A stretch of 46,037 nt of DNA from JADJNW01 sp964549655 (lineage in GTDB: Bacteria > Bacteroidota > Bacteroidia > Chitinophagales > Saprospiraceae): positions 1-46,037 of the forward strand of contig CAZJXN010000020.1 of the NCBI GenBank assembly GCA_964549655.1. Direction: 5' to 3'. Positions 35,733-44,372 of this stretch are shown piece by piece. Under the pieces are notes generated by a model. The model had not been told where the DNA came from and made no database searches. It was given only the letters and a program-made list of their open reading frames with translations. The translations under genes and the position numbers were made by a program. Each line of letters opens with the position of its first letter. Position 1 is the first letter of the stretch.

Positions 35733-36824
35733 TTAAATCGGAAGCGCGTCTTGCAATTCCAACTTAAAAATATCATTCCGAATATTATTGATGTAAGCTT
35801 CAAATAATAATTTGGCTAATAAAAATTCATCAGAACCAATAGGAATGCCTTGAATTTTATCCAATAATTGCTCGGCTTTCTTGCGGTACGTAAAGTCATT
35901 ATATAATTCTAATGCCGATTCTAAGGTGTGAATAAATTGACCAGAGCGGTTTTTCTTGCCATAGAATTGTTCCAACAGCGCGGCAGAAGCCAGTTTTGGC
36001 GCGTAACCTTCCAAATCCGGGCGGTGTTTACCATCAATGTTTACAACAATATAAGGCGCGTTGCCTTTGTATTCTTTTCCATTTTGACAATGAACAAGTC
36101 TTATTTCCAGCCGCCCAAAACCATCATTTTGTATATCAATTCTGTAATCGCTAAATTCATTGCGGTCTTCTTTATTATACACAATGTAATGTCCTGATTT
36201 GAAATTGGGCATACCAGAAGTCAAAAAGCGCAAGTCCATCGTATCCGACAAAAACGGACGGGCTTCAAAAGAATTCGCCAACTCTCCAACTAATTTGATA
36301 AGCACAGAACCCGCCAACAAGTACAAATTGGCTGGTACAAAAATGGGTAAACCCGCCGCTGTCGCAAACATTTTGGCAACTGAATCTACCGTATTTTTTT
36401 GCAACGAATCCACCACCAATTCAAACGAGCAAAGCGTAGTCGTGTTTTCTAAACAATCGGTGTAATAAACAATAGACGAACCCTTAGAAAAAGCCGCCTG
36501 CTGCACGTACTGCCGGTCTTTAATGTCTTCTTCCAATTGGTTGATAGCGCGTGGCGCGGCATCAAAAGTTTGAGCACCTTTCACACCCGAAACGACTAAC
36601 AAATCTGGTTTGCCACCTAGAAAACCACCCGGCGCGTCGCCTGTGTAAACGGTCAAAATTTCTACTAACAATGGTCTGCCGATGCCCACTGGCGTGAAGG
36701 CTTGAGCGGTGTTACGCTCGCCATTGGAGTGCCCATTTTCAGGTTCCCAAGTACCCAGCGCAATTTGCTGGTTAATTTCTTCGACATCTATCAGGTCTTC
36801 GCCCGATGCATAAAATAAAGCCAT
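35733..36824 (-). CDS. Hypothetical 363-aa protein, family not recognised
   Basis: I do not recognise this protein. It has no signal peptide or obvious membrane anchor; a hydrophobic stretch (LPIFVPANLYLLAGSVLIKL) sits near residues 165-185. The N-terminal part (RPLLVEILTVYTGDAPGG, KPDLLVVSGVKGAQTF) and middle (GHYIVYNKEDRNEFSDYRI) look beta-rich, and the last 80 residues look helical (QFIHTLESALELYNDFTYRK). Composition matches the neighbouring genes, so translation is likely. It lies alone between a terminator and the MITE-like element; the NADAR and SMI1/KNR4 genes follow upstream on the same strand. Confidence 0.7.
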   Translation of the reverse strand: MALFYASGEDLIDVEEINQQIALGTWEPENGHSNGERNTAQAFTPVGIGRPLLVEILTVYTGDAPGGFLGGKPDLLVVSGVKGAQTFDAAPRAINQLEEDIKDRQYVQQAAFSKGSSIVYYTDCLENTTTLCSFELVVDSLQKNTVDSVAKMFATAAGLPIFVPANLYLLAGSVLIKLVGELANSFEARPFLSDTMDLRFLTSGMPNFKSGHYIVYNKEDRNEFSDYRIDIQNDGFGRLEIRLVHCQNGKEYKGNAPYIVVNIDGKHRPDLEGYAPKLASAALLEQFYGKKNRSGQFIHTLESALELYNDFTYRKKAEQLLDKIQGIPIGSDEFLLAKLLFEAYINNIRNDIFKLELQDALPI

Positions 36825-36936
36825 GGTGTTTGAATTTATAGGTTAGAAAATAGGATTATGTCCATTGAGAAAATCAGTAACCGAGTCCATTTTATTTTAA
36901 CCGCAGAGCTTGGCGTTTCTTGGCAAATTCCGGGTA

Positions 36937-37216
36937 TCGCATTTGCATCAACCTAACTTTAACTAATATGTATTGGCTTGATTTTCGATAAATTATTTTT
37001 GTTTTTTTCTCTGTGCTTAAGTTTTGTCACTTTTTTGCATTGCCCAAAAAAGTAACCAAATGGAATATCCCGTACCAAAGGTCGGGGAAACGCTAGGCTA
37101 ATCAATCCGCTCCGCGTGATTAGCCGGCAGCCGCCACCCGTGTTTCAGAATTAAATATAAGTTATTTAAAGTCAAAGTATTATACATTATTTAAAGTTAG
37201 GTTGATGCAAATGCGA
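36937..37216. mobile_element. MITE-like element with 26-bp perfect terminal inverted repeats
   Basis: Arms 36937-36962 and 37191-37216 are perfect inverted copies beginning TCGCATTTGCATCAACC. The 228-bp interior contains two further palindromes: 37022-37059, arms around CTTTTTTG/CAAAAAAG, and 37096-37104 with 37117-37125 (GGCTAATCA/TGATTAGCC). No protein-coding frame of note lies inside. A target duplication is not clear (GTA occurs on both flanks but offset by one base). It explains most of the 540-bp gap between the 363-aa and NADAR genes. Confidence 0.6.
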
Positions 37217-37366
37217 CGTATCAAGACAAGACAAATTATATTTATTTTAATATTAGCAAGTAGAAGTTGCGCTCATGCGGTTGTACGAAATGTTAACGCC
37301 AAGAGTTGCAGCTTTCGCTTAAACAAGTCAAAAAAAATTGTGATTTATAGCAAATTTAACGGTGAG

Positions 37367-37945
37367 TTAATACTGGATGCTAAATGCTGGGTGCAAATGA
37401 ATATTCAGTTCATCACGTACTTCCATCAAAGCAAATCCCAGTAAATTTAAGCCTTTCCATTGCTCAGGCTGTGCTGCGGCTGGATTATCTTTTGCCATTC
37501 CGATTCCCCAGATGGTGTCTACCGGACTTGCTTCCACCAACACTTGATTTTTCGTATTTAAAAGATACGTTTTAAGGTCGGGATTTTGTCCAAATTTATA
37601 AAGATTTCCCTTCTTTACAATATCATATCTAATCTCTTCCCAAACTTTCGGTTGAAAATTTTTGACTTGCCGCCCCAATTCTTTCGCTTCTGCTGGGGAT
37701 TTGGCAATCAAGATTTTATGTAATATTGCTTCATCTTCAAATAATCTCGCTTTCTCCGCCATCATGTAATGTTCGGCGGTTTTGTAAGTTACACTATCCA
37801 TTTCAAAATCACTTTCCCACCATTGACTCAAACAACTTTTTCCGATAGTGCCGTCTTTATTAGGTTGATGTCCCCAGAAAAAAAGATAATTTATTTCTCT
37901 TCTACTTTGAGATTCATTTATCAACCAGTCCAAATTATATTTCAT
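37367..37945 (-). CDS. NADAR family protein (YbiA-like, DUF1768)
   Basis: A 192-aa protein with the NADAR core: LFFWGHQPN, LSQWWESDFEMDSVTYKTAE, HYMMAEKARLF, and the C-terminal NQVLVEASPVDTIWGIGMA. Family members hydrolyse N-glycosidic bonds, in riboflavin intermediates (YbiA) or in ADP-ribosylated guanine, where they act as antitoxins to DarT-type toxins. No DarT or ADP-ribosyltransferase is next to it. It starts 28 bp after the SMI1/KNR4 gene on the same strand, probably in one transcript. Family assignment is firm; the specific substrate is inferred. Confidence 0.9.
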   Translation of the reverse strand: MKYNLDWLINESQSRREINYLFFWGHQPNKDGTIGKSCLSQWWESDFEMDSVTYKTAEHYMMAEKARLFEDEAILHKILIAKSPAEAKELGRQVKNFQPKVWEEIRYDIVKKGNLYKFGQNPDLKTYLLNTKNQVLVEASPVDTIWGIGMAKDNPAAAQPEQWKGLNLLGFALMEVRDELNIHLHPAFSIQY

Positions 37946-37973
37946 ATTACAATTTCAATAACATAATAACACA

Positions 37974-38573
37974 TTATCCTTGCTCCCACATTTCAATTTT
38001 CTTTTTATCTACAATGCCGCCCCATTTAGCGGAGTAAATATACTCACCCGTTTCTAATTTCTTTACATAATCTTTCACCCATTCTTTAAAAGTCGGTGCA
38101 ATTAACTCGCGTCGCCCGATTTCGTGGTCCATCCGAATGATTTGACTTACCTCGCCGCCTTTCGCTGGGTCCAGATCCATGCAATAACTATTGCCCGCGC
38201 CGTCAAATGTAATAGGAATCCGGTAGCGATTGAACCAAACTTTTTTCACCCCTTTATCGGGTTCGGCTCTTGCATCGTCCAATATACCTTCATCCAGCAA
38301 TTCTTTCCAAGTGCGCCACTCGCCCAGCATCCGTGCGGTGGAGAGCATTTCTTCAGCATCTACCAAGCCATCACTTCCTTCCCGCTGCCCGTTGTGAATC
38401 TTGTAAAAGTTTTTAAAAGGGGTGGGTAAGCGTTTGCCAATGGCGGTTTCCAATGTAATAAAATCGGATTTCGTAGCACCCGGATTTAAACTTTCAATCA
38501 ATTGCGGCGCATCAATTTCCATCCAAGACTTGATGTATCTCCAACGGGGTCTCATTGAATTAAATAAAAACAT
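37974..38573 (-). CDS. SMI1/KNR4 (SUKH) family protein
   Basis: A 199-aa protein of the SUKH fold. The typical start motif is present as LNPGATKSDFITLETAIGKR, followed by LPTPFKNFYKIHNGQREGSD and the strand FDGAGNSYCMDLDPAKGGE. SUKH proteins in bacteria are mostly immunity proteins against secreted toxins. No toxin is encoded beside it. It precedes the NADAR gene by 28 bp. ATG 38555 (MRPRWRYIKSW) is an alternative start. Confidence 0.88.
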   Translation of the reverse strand: MFLFNSMRPRWRYIKSWMEIDAPQLIESLNPGATKSDFITLETAIGKRLPTPFKNFYKIHNGQREGSDGLVDAEEMLSTARMLGEWRTWKELLDEGILDDARAEPDKGVKKVWFNRYRIPITFDGAGNSYCMDLDPAKGGEVSQIIRMDHEIGRRELIAPTFKEWVKDYVKKLETGEYIYSAKWGGIVDKKKIEMWEQG

Positions 38574-38682
38574 AAGGCGATAGGTTTTTGAGTTTGCAAT
38601 GCCTTTACAACAAAAAATCCCAACAATATCTTTTGATACTGTCAGGATTTTTTCTAAAATTTAGTTCGTGCCACGTGCCAAG

Positions 38683-38730
38683 TCTGGCATCTATTTATCT
38701 GGCATCTGGCATCTCCCTATCTGGCATCTT
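38683..38730. repeat. Degenerate TCTGGCATCT repeat, four copies
   Basis: Four copies of the motif CTGGCATCT lie within 48 bp, ending at the stop codon of the S10 peptidase gene. The same motif appears at 14091-14105 (reverse orientation) and 18114-18123. Confidence 0.6.
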
Positions 38731-38731
38731 C

Positions 38732-40228
38732 CTACGGTTTCGTCACCATATACTTTGCAGCCTGCCCTTTTTGTGGAATGGAGTTTTTAATAAATTCACG
38801 AATATCATCGTTGGCATTTTTTAAATCCTCCTGCCGTAAATACATCATGTGTCCACTCCGGTAGCCTTTGAAACTCAATCTATCCTTCATTTTTCCGCTC
38901 GGGTCGAGGTGCCACATAGAATATTTTGCGTTGAAATAAGTACAAGCGCCATCGTAATAACCCGATTGCACCATCACTTTTAAATACGGATTTTGAGCCA
39001 TCGCTTGCCGCAAATTTTCACCCGTATTGTCGTTCGTTCTATCCCAAGGATTGACCGGACCAAACATATTATATTTGATGTCCGTTTTGTATTTTAAATC
39101 ATTCTGAATGTAATAATTAATTGCCGGTGTAAATGAATGTAACCAAGATGTAAGTTCTGAATTGTATTCTGGCGCGATGCCCGCTTCCTTACTATCCAAA
39201 CCAAGATAACGCGAATCCAGTCGCCCAACTGTGTAGCCGCCGCGCTCGCGCAGCAAGTCTTTCCAGAAATATTGATACGAAACGTCCAAGTTATTTTGCA
39301 AAATCGTTTTTTCTGATAAGCCCGAATAATAGGCCATTTTTTTAGCCATCGCTTGCTTCTTGGTCTCCTCCAAAAAACCGCCCATCACCATCGCTGGAGT
39401 CAATTCATTGATTGTAAAAGCCTCTACTTCCGGCAGTATTTGGTCTAAATCTTTTTGCTGCAATTCCGCCGGCAACGCTTTTTGATACCAAGCCGTCGCT
39501 GCGAAATAGGGCAAGCGATTTGCCGCTTCTACCGGACCATCACGTTCAATGCCCAATTCTGTCGGCGATACCAGAATCACGCCATTCAAGTACATCCATT
39601 GCGTATTTTGCAATTCCAAAGCCAAACCGGAAACGCGCGTCGTACCATAACTTTCGCCAATCAAATACTTCGGCGAAGTCCAGCGATTTTTGCGCGTCAC
39701 AAACGTATTAATCCATTCTGCGAGATATTTAATATCAGCATTCACACCAAAAAAAGTTTCTTTCTTTACATCTTTATCCAAAATGCGTGAATAGCCCGTA
39801 TTCACTGGATTTACAAACACAATATCTGCTACATCCAGAATCGAATGCGGATTTTCTCGAATGCCATACGGCTGCACCGGATAGCCCTCGTCGTCAATCA
39901 TGATGTTGCGTGGACCCGTGTACGCAATGTGCATCCATACGGAAGCCGAACCTGGACCGCCATTGAAAGAAATCACAAGCGGGCGTGTCGAGCGGTCTTT
40001 CACATCTGAACGTTCGTAATATGTATAGAACAGTGTAGCAGTCGGTTTACCCTCTTCATTCCAGACGGGCTGCGTACCAGTCGTCGCCGTATAAGGAACA
40101 AGTGTACCTTTAATGGTCACCTGATGTTTCGTTACAACGGCAGAATCAACGGCGATTTTGCGTTCTTGCGCAAAGGATAGATGGAGGTTGAGAATGAGAA
40201 TAGCGAATAGTGGAAGGTATTTTTTCAT
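38732..40228 (-). CDS. Secreted serine carboxypeptidase (peptidase S10)
   Basis: About 498 aa from ATG 40228 (MKKYLPLFAILILNLHLSFA), chosen as the start of the signal peptide; the frame is open 10 codons further. Family S10 motifs are clear: FNGGPGSASVWMHIAYTGP (oxyanion region), the nucleophile serine in YLIGESYGTTR (Ser193 of the shorter form), the aspartate in VQSGYYDGACTYF, and the histidine in YRSGHMMYLRQ. S10 enzymes remove C-terminal residues from peptides, usually at acidic pH. It is probably periplasmic. It is a single gene. Confidence 0.93.
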   Translation of the reverse strand: MKKYLPLFAILILNLHLSFAQERKIAVDSAVVTKHQVTIKGTLVPYTATTGTQPVWNEEGKPTATLFYTYYERSDVKDRSTRPLVISFNGGPGSASVWMHIAYTGPRNIMIDDEGYPVQPYGIRENPHSILDVADIVFVNPVNTGYSRILDKDVKKETFFGVNADIKYLAEWINTFVTRKNRWTSPKYLIGESYGTTRVSGLALELQNTQWMYLNGVILVSPTELGIERDGPVEAANRLPYFAATAWYQKALPAELQQKDLDQILPEVEAFTINELTPAMVMGGFLEETKKQAMAKKMAYYSGLSEKTILQNNLDVSYQYFWKDLLRERGGYTVGRLDSRYLGLDSKEAGIAPEYNSELTSWLHSFTPAINYYIQNDLKYKTDIKYNMFGPVNPWDRTNDNTGENLRQAMAQNPYLKVMVQSGYYDGACTYFNAKYSMWHLDPSGKMKDRLSFKGYRSGHMMYLRQEDLKNANDDIREFIKNSIPQKGQAAKYMVTKP

Positions 40229-40301
40229 GTGTTTTAGGTATTTTTCAAATTTGGACACTATAAGGTAAGGATTCTTTCCATTGTAAAGTTGCTTTTTCTA
40301 A

Positions 40302-40600
40302 ATTTATAGAACAACTTTGAAGTGTATAGAAAGAATAATTTTTCTTCGAGATAGCGTTTTTCAAGCGATGACCGAGTATGGGGATTGTCTTTATGGTTCA
40401 AATGTACCAAATTTTGATTGCGATTAATTACAGATGAAGAACATGATAAATATGAATTATTTGCAGTAGATCGGGAACAGAATGATTATTATACAATATT
40501 TCAGGGCGACCTTATTAGTGGTAAAATTTGGATTCAGGAAGGTACTACCGAAGATGGATTCGCCAACCTGCTTTTGGACAAATGTGTTGATAAACAATAA
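40302..40600 (+). pseudogene. Broken small gene of unknown family
   Basis: From 40302 a frame without stops reads KCIERIIFLRDSVFQAMTEY, then GDCLYGSNVPNFDCD, and ends at TAA 40425. The next coherent segment (TDEEHDKYELFAVDREQNDY, then GKIWIQEGTTEDGFANLL) is in another frame from 40418 to 40600. Together they look like one small protein of about 95 aa cut by a frameshift, with no clear start codon (ATG 40368 is internal to the first part). I do not recognise the family. A spurious ORF pair is the alternative. Confidence 0.35.
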
Positions 40601-40689
40601 GTTGTATTTGCGTATAATCCCGAATATTATTGCCAACATACAGCGTTTGCGATGGCGTAGGTTGTTGAATACAACTTGATAGTCAAAAT

Positions 40690-42834
40690 TTACTTTGCAC
40701 CCAAAACAGGTTTTAATTCCAAGCTTTTATAAGCATCCAAGCCACATTGCAAAAAACTGGCATATTCATTTTCATCAGGCGTGTAGCCGACCGGGTTATT
40801 TAATAATTTGCCATTCGGCGAAAACAAAACGTACATGGGCTGGGAATTTGCATTAAAATATTCCGTTTGAAAATGCGACCATTTGTGACCGTGATTGCGC
40901 AGCGTTCGCTTACCACCAGTCGCTTTTACCACTTCCAATTGCTCTGCTGCTTCCAAATCTACTTTTTCATCTACGTATAACGAAATTATAACATAATCAT
41001 TTTTTAAATATTTATATACTTCCGGCTCGGGCCATACGTGCTCTTCCATCTTCCGACAATTCACACAAGCGTGACCCGTGAAATCAATCATGATAGGTTT
41101 ATTCACTTCTTTCGCGTACGCCATGCCTTCTTTTAAATCTTTGAAACAATTCAGATTTTGCGGACAATCACATTCATAAAACCAGCTATAACAAACGGGC
41201 GGAGCCAAGCCGCTCAACAATTTCAAGGGACGATAAGAACCCGCTTTTTCATCATAAATAAAACCCGTTGCTAAATAAAAGGCGAATGCTACCGATGTCA
41301 GTCCAATTACAAGTCTGGTAATGGATAATTTTTTAATCGGGGAATCATGTGGAAATTTTATAAATCCAAAAAGATACGCCGCCAAGCCTAGCGAAAGCAG
41401 CAACCACGCAGCGAGGAACGGCTCAATTTTCAAAATGCCCCAGTCTTTTACCAAATCTGCATTCGACAAAAATTTGAGTGCCAATCCTACTTCTATAAAA
41501 CCCAAGGTCACTTTCACCGTATTCAACCAGCCGCCGGATTTGGGCAAAGAAGTCATCATACTCGGAAATGCTGCAAACAGCGCAAACGGCAACGCCAATG
41601 CCAGTCCAAATCCGCCCATGCCCGCTGTCAACTGCCACGCGCCACCATCCGAACTCAACGCGCCCGCCAGCAGCGAACCCAAAATAGGACCTGTGCAGGA
41701 AAACGACACCAACGCCAACGTCAACGCCATAAAAAACACGCCAATCACCCCACCAACGCCTTCTGCCGAACTCGCCCGACTCACCCAGCTACTCGGCAAA
41801 GTCAGTTCATAATATCCAAAAAACGAAAAAGCAAAAATCATGAAAATCGCAAAAAATGCAATATTTAGCCATACATTCGTAGAAATATCATTAAGAATAT
41901 CAGGGTTTACATTATCTAATAAATGAAACGGCACACTTAGTAATAAATAGACTGCAAAAATAAAAAATCCGTACAGCGAAGCATTGGTAATACCTTTGCG
42001 CCGATTTTCACTGCCTTTTGTAAAATAGCTCACCGTGAGCGGAATCATCGGAAACACGCAAGGCGTGAGCAGGGCAATCAAGCCGCCGAGAAAACCGAGT
42101 AAAAAAATGGTCCAATTGCTTTTACCGTCTGCCTGAAGCGTCGCATCGCCACACGCCGCTACGGGATTTGCCAAGTCTGGTTTTTGCAAACCGCCGAATA
42201 AAATTTGATTGGGGCTGTTAGGATTTATGGAAGCAGTATCGGTAGTCGACATATTGGCAACGATCTCTTCGGCTTGCTGCGGAATCGTGGTGGTATCAAA
42301 GGCGATAGGTTGAATGTTTAAAGTTTCTGGTTTTACAATGACTGCATCTTTTGCTGGTTTTTCGATGCCTTTTATGGTCGCGGCGGTCAGTTGAAAAGAA
42401 AATTCTTCTTCGGTGGGCGGCAAGCATTGCTTGGCATCACAGGTCATAAATTCCAAATAACCGGCAATCGGTTTGCTAAAATCTTTCATCCGTACGCGCT
42501 GCGTAAAAATGCCTTTTTTATAAATTTTGGTCAGGTTCATCCTGAAGATATCGTCATACCCCTTCTTGATCGTACCCGATTCTTTATTTTTGCCAACCAG
42601 TTCAAAATGGTTGCTTTTTTCAAAATGAAAACTCGTCGGTATAGGACCATCCTCACTTTCTAAATATTGCGAATAAACCGTCCAGCCTTCGTCAATCGTG
42701 GCGGTAAAGATGAGGTCGAATTCCGTGTCACTCACTTGTTTGGAAGTCCAAGTCCAGGTGACTGGGGTGAGAATTTGGGCTTGTAAGCCAATCATTGACA
42801 TTAAAGAGAAGAAGAGGAATGTTATTTTTTTCAT
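40690..42834 (-). CDS. dsbD: Thiol:disulfide interchange protein DsbD
   Basis: A 714-aa inner-membrane protein that moves reducing equivalents from cytoplasmic thioredoxin to the periplasm. The signal peptide (1-19) is followed by the N-terminal alpha domain (about 20-150) with a C132-x4-C137 pair in FMTCDAKQCLPP. The eight-helix membrane domain has cysteines in LLTPCVFPMIPL and VSFSCTGPILG. The C-terminal gamma thioredoxin domain has the redox motif CVNC at 590-593. All three cysteine pairs needed for electron relay are present. A lone copy of the alpha domain is encoded directly upstream on the same strand (90-bp gap). Confidence 0.95.
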   Translation of the reverse strand: MKKITFLFFSLMSMIGLQAQILTPVTWTWTSKQVSDTEFDLIFTATIDEGWTVYSQYLESEDGPIPTSFHFEKSNHFELVGKNKESGTIKKGYDDIFRMNLTKIYKKGIFTQRVRMKDFSKPIAGYLEFMTCDAKQCLPPTEEEFSFQLTAATIKGIEKPAKDAVIVKPETLNIQPIAFDTTTIPQQAEEIVANMSTTDTASINPNSPNQILFGGLQKPDLANPVAACGDATLQADGKSNWTIFLLGFLGGLIALLTPCVFPMIPLTVSYFTKGSENRRKGITNASLYGFFIFAVYLLLSVPFHLLDNVNPDILNDISTNVWLNIAFFAIFMIFAFSFFGYYELTLPSSWVSRASSAEGVGGVIGVFFMALTLALVSFSCTGPILGSLLAGALSSDGGAWQLTAGMGGFGLALALPFALFAAFPSMMTSLPKSGGWLNTVKVTLGFIEVGLALKFLSNADLVKDWGILKIEPFLAAWLLLSLGLAAYLFGFIKFPHDSPIKKLSITRLVIGLTSVAFAFYLATGFIYDEKAGSYRPLKLLSGLAPPVCYSWFYECDCPQNLNCFKDLKEGMAYAKEVNKPIMIDFTGHACVNCRKMEEHVWPEPEVYKYLKNDYVIISLYVDEKVDLEAAEQLEVVKATGGKRTLRNHGHKWSHFQTEYFNANSQPMYVLFSPNGKLLNNPVGYTPDENEYASFLQCGLDAYKSLELKPVLGAK

Positions 42835-42880
42835 GGATTTTTTTTAGTTCAAGGGTTTGGAATATTTATACTAATCATTT

Positions 42881-42923
42881 CCACAGCCTAAAGGCTGTGG
42901 GACGTGGACAGCATAAATGCTGT
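42881..42923. repeat. Two palindromes upstream of dsbD
   Basis: CCACAGCCT-AA-AGGCTGTGG (42881-42900) and ACAGCAT-AA-ATGCTGT (42908-42923) are perfect palindromes in the gap between the DsbD N-domain gene and dsbD. Related copies occur at 43475-43514. Confidence 0.7.
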
Positions 42924-42924
42924 G

Positions 42925-43374
42925 CTACCATTTTACTACAAACTCCACCGTCGTCGGCGGCAAACAACGTTCGTCGTCGCAAGTCATAAACTCCAGCGAA
43001 CCGGTCACTTCATTTATTTTTCCTTTCAATTGGATATGTTGAATAAACTGCACTTTGCCATCAAATTTTATCAAATTCATCCCAAAAATCGGGTCGAATC
43101 CTTCTTTTTTATGTCCCGCTTCCGCTGCCTCGCCCACTACTTCATACTTTTCATTTTCATTAAAAACAAAACTCGTCGGAATAGGTCCTTCGTCCGATTC
43201 TAAATACTGCGAATAAATAAACCAGCCTTTGTCGACGTGCGCCGTGAGTACTAAATCATATTCCGTATCACTTATTTTTTTTGCCTCGTAGCTCCAATGC
43301 ACGGGATTCAAATGCTGTGCCCAAGCGGCATTGGAAAGAATAGCAAACAGAAAAATTATGTAAATGCGCATCAT
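42925..43374 (-). CDS. Stand-alone DsbD N-terminal (alpha) domain protein
   Basis: A 149-aa secreted protein with a signal peptide (IIFLFAILSNAAWAQ) and only the DsbD alpha domain. It aligns without gaps to residues 1-140 of the downstream DsbD. Both have YSQYLES followed by an acidic pair and GPIPTSF, and both have the LEFMTCD..CLPP motif with cysteines at 132 and 137. There is no membrane or thioredoxin domain. It could be a soluble partner that takes electrons from DsbD. It shares strand and probably transcript with dsbD. Confidence 0.88.
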   Translation of the reverse strand: MMRIYIIFLFAILSNAAWAQHLNPVHWSYEAKKISDTEYDLVLTAHVDKGWFIYSQYLESDEGPIPTSFVFNENEKYEVVGEAAEAGHKKEGFDPIFGMNLIKFDGKVQFIQHIQLKGKINEVTGSLEFMTCDDERCLPPTTVEFVVKW

Positions 43375-43401
43375 TTTATTTGTTTATATTTCAACTGTTT
43401 G

Positions 43402-43409
43402 CAAAAGTA
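43402..43409 (-). promoter_or_regulatory. Possible -7 box for the DsbD N-domain/dsbD unit
   Basis: The minus strand reads TACTTTTG, a match to TAnnTTTG, ending 28 nt before the start codon. No clear TTTG lies 19 nt upstream. Confidence 0.3.
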
Positions 43410-43474
43410 ACGCCGTTTGTCGAATGCCGCTGCTGTGCCAGTGACGATTAATAAAAGATTAACACATTGTAGCA

Positions 43475-43514
43475 CAGCCTTTAGGCTGACACCGTACCCC
43501 AGTCTTCAGACTGG
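43475..43514. repeat. Two palindromes related to those before dsbD
   Basis: CAGCCT-TT-AGGCTG (43475-43488) and CCAGTCT-TC-AGACTGG (43499-43514). The first matches the 42881-42900 palindrome core. Confidence 0.65.
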
Positions 43515-43723
43515 CACCCAAGAGTGCAAAATGGAAAAAATAATTTTCAACTATCTTTAATTTTTGAGTGTTAGCGACGAATAAGTAATCGAGCAGTTTG
43601 CAGTAAGCAGTTTGCAGTTAGCAAAACATTGAAAATCAATTAATTATTCTAAAATAAAAATGTCGTTTAATTCTGCTCAGTTACTTATTTGAATCAAAAC
43701 ACTTGAGCAACTTGCGAGAAAAA

Positions 43724-44371
43724 ATGAAAGTCGTTGAGGCCCACATTTTTGGAGAACCATTTCACTTACATCCCTTTCGGGCAATGTACTGGCAGCGGGA
43801 GGAGATGTTATTGCTGAGTGATTTACATTTAGGAAAAGCCACACATTTTCGCAAAGGTGGCATTCCGGTACCAAAGGCATTGAGCGATGTAAATTGGGAT
43901 AAATTGATAAGTTTACTCTTTGATTTTCAACCAAAAAGAGTGCTGTTCCTCGGCGATTTATTCCACAGCGATTTGAATGCCGAATGGGATGATTTTTGCC
44001 AATTGACCGCGCAATTTTCAACGATTGAATTTGAACTCGTACCCGGCAATCATGATATTCTATTTGCACAACATTACACGGAAGCTCGATTGTTATTACA
44101 TCCACCAATTTTAGAAGTCCCACCGTTTATATTTTCACATATTCCGCTCGAAACCATTCCGGGCAACCGTTATAACCTCGCCGGACATATTCATCCCGGC
44201 GTGTGCCTGCGTGGCTACGGGCGACAAACGATGCGGCTGCCGTGCTTTTATTTTACGGACAATCAAGGGGTTTTACCCGCTTTTGGCGAATTTACCGGCA
44301 TGGCAGAAGTGCAGCCGAGAGCGGGGGATCAAGTTTTTGTGATTGCGGAGGACATCATTATATCATTGTGA
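43724..44371 (+). CDS. pdeM: PdeM-like metallophosphoesterase (ligase-associated DNA damage response)
   Basis: A 215-aa protein with the calcineurin-like metal site: LLSDLHLGKATHFRKGGIPV, VLFLGDLFHSD, VPGNHDILF, FSHIPLE and AGHIHPG. The KATHFRKGGIP run identifies the ligase-associated endonuclease PdeM, normally encoded with an ATP-dependent DNA ligase, an exonuclease and a helicase. None of those is in this window. The start ATG 43724 (MKVVEAHIFGE) is preferred; the frame is open from 43703 only with a TTG. Confidence 0.9.
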   Translation: MKVVEAHIFGEPFHLHPFRAMYWQREEMLLLSDLHLGKATHFRKGGIPVPKALSDVNWDKLISLLFDFQPKRVLFLGDLFHSDLNAEWDDFCQLTAQFSTIEFELVPGNHDILFAQHYTEARLLLHPPILEVPPFIFSHIPLETIPGNRYNLAGHIHPGVCLRGYGRQTMRLPCFYFTDNQGVLPAFGEFTGMAEVQPRAGDQVFVIAEDIIISL

Positions 44372-44372
44372 A

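Noticed and set aside
37202..37444. 80-codon plus-strand frame overlapping the NADAR gene end
   Set aside because: It starts within the terminal repeat of the MITE-like element and runs antisense into the well-supported NADAR gene.
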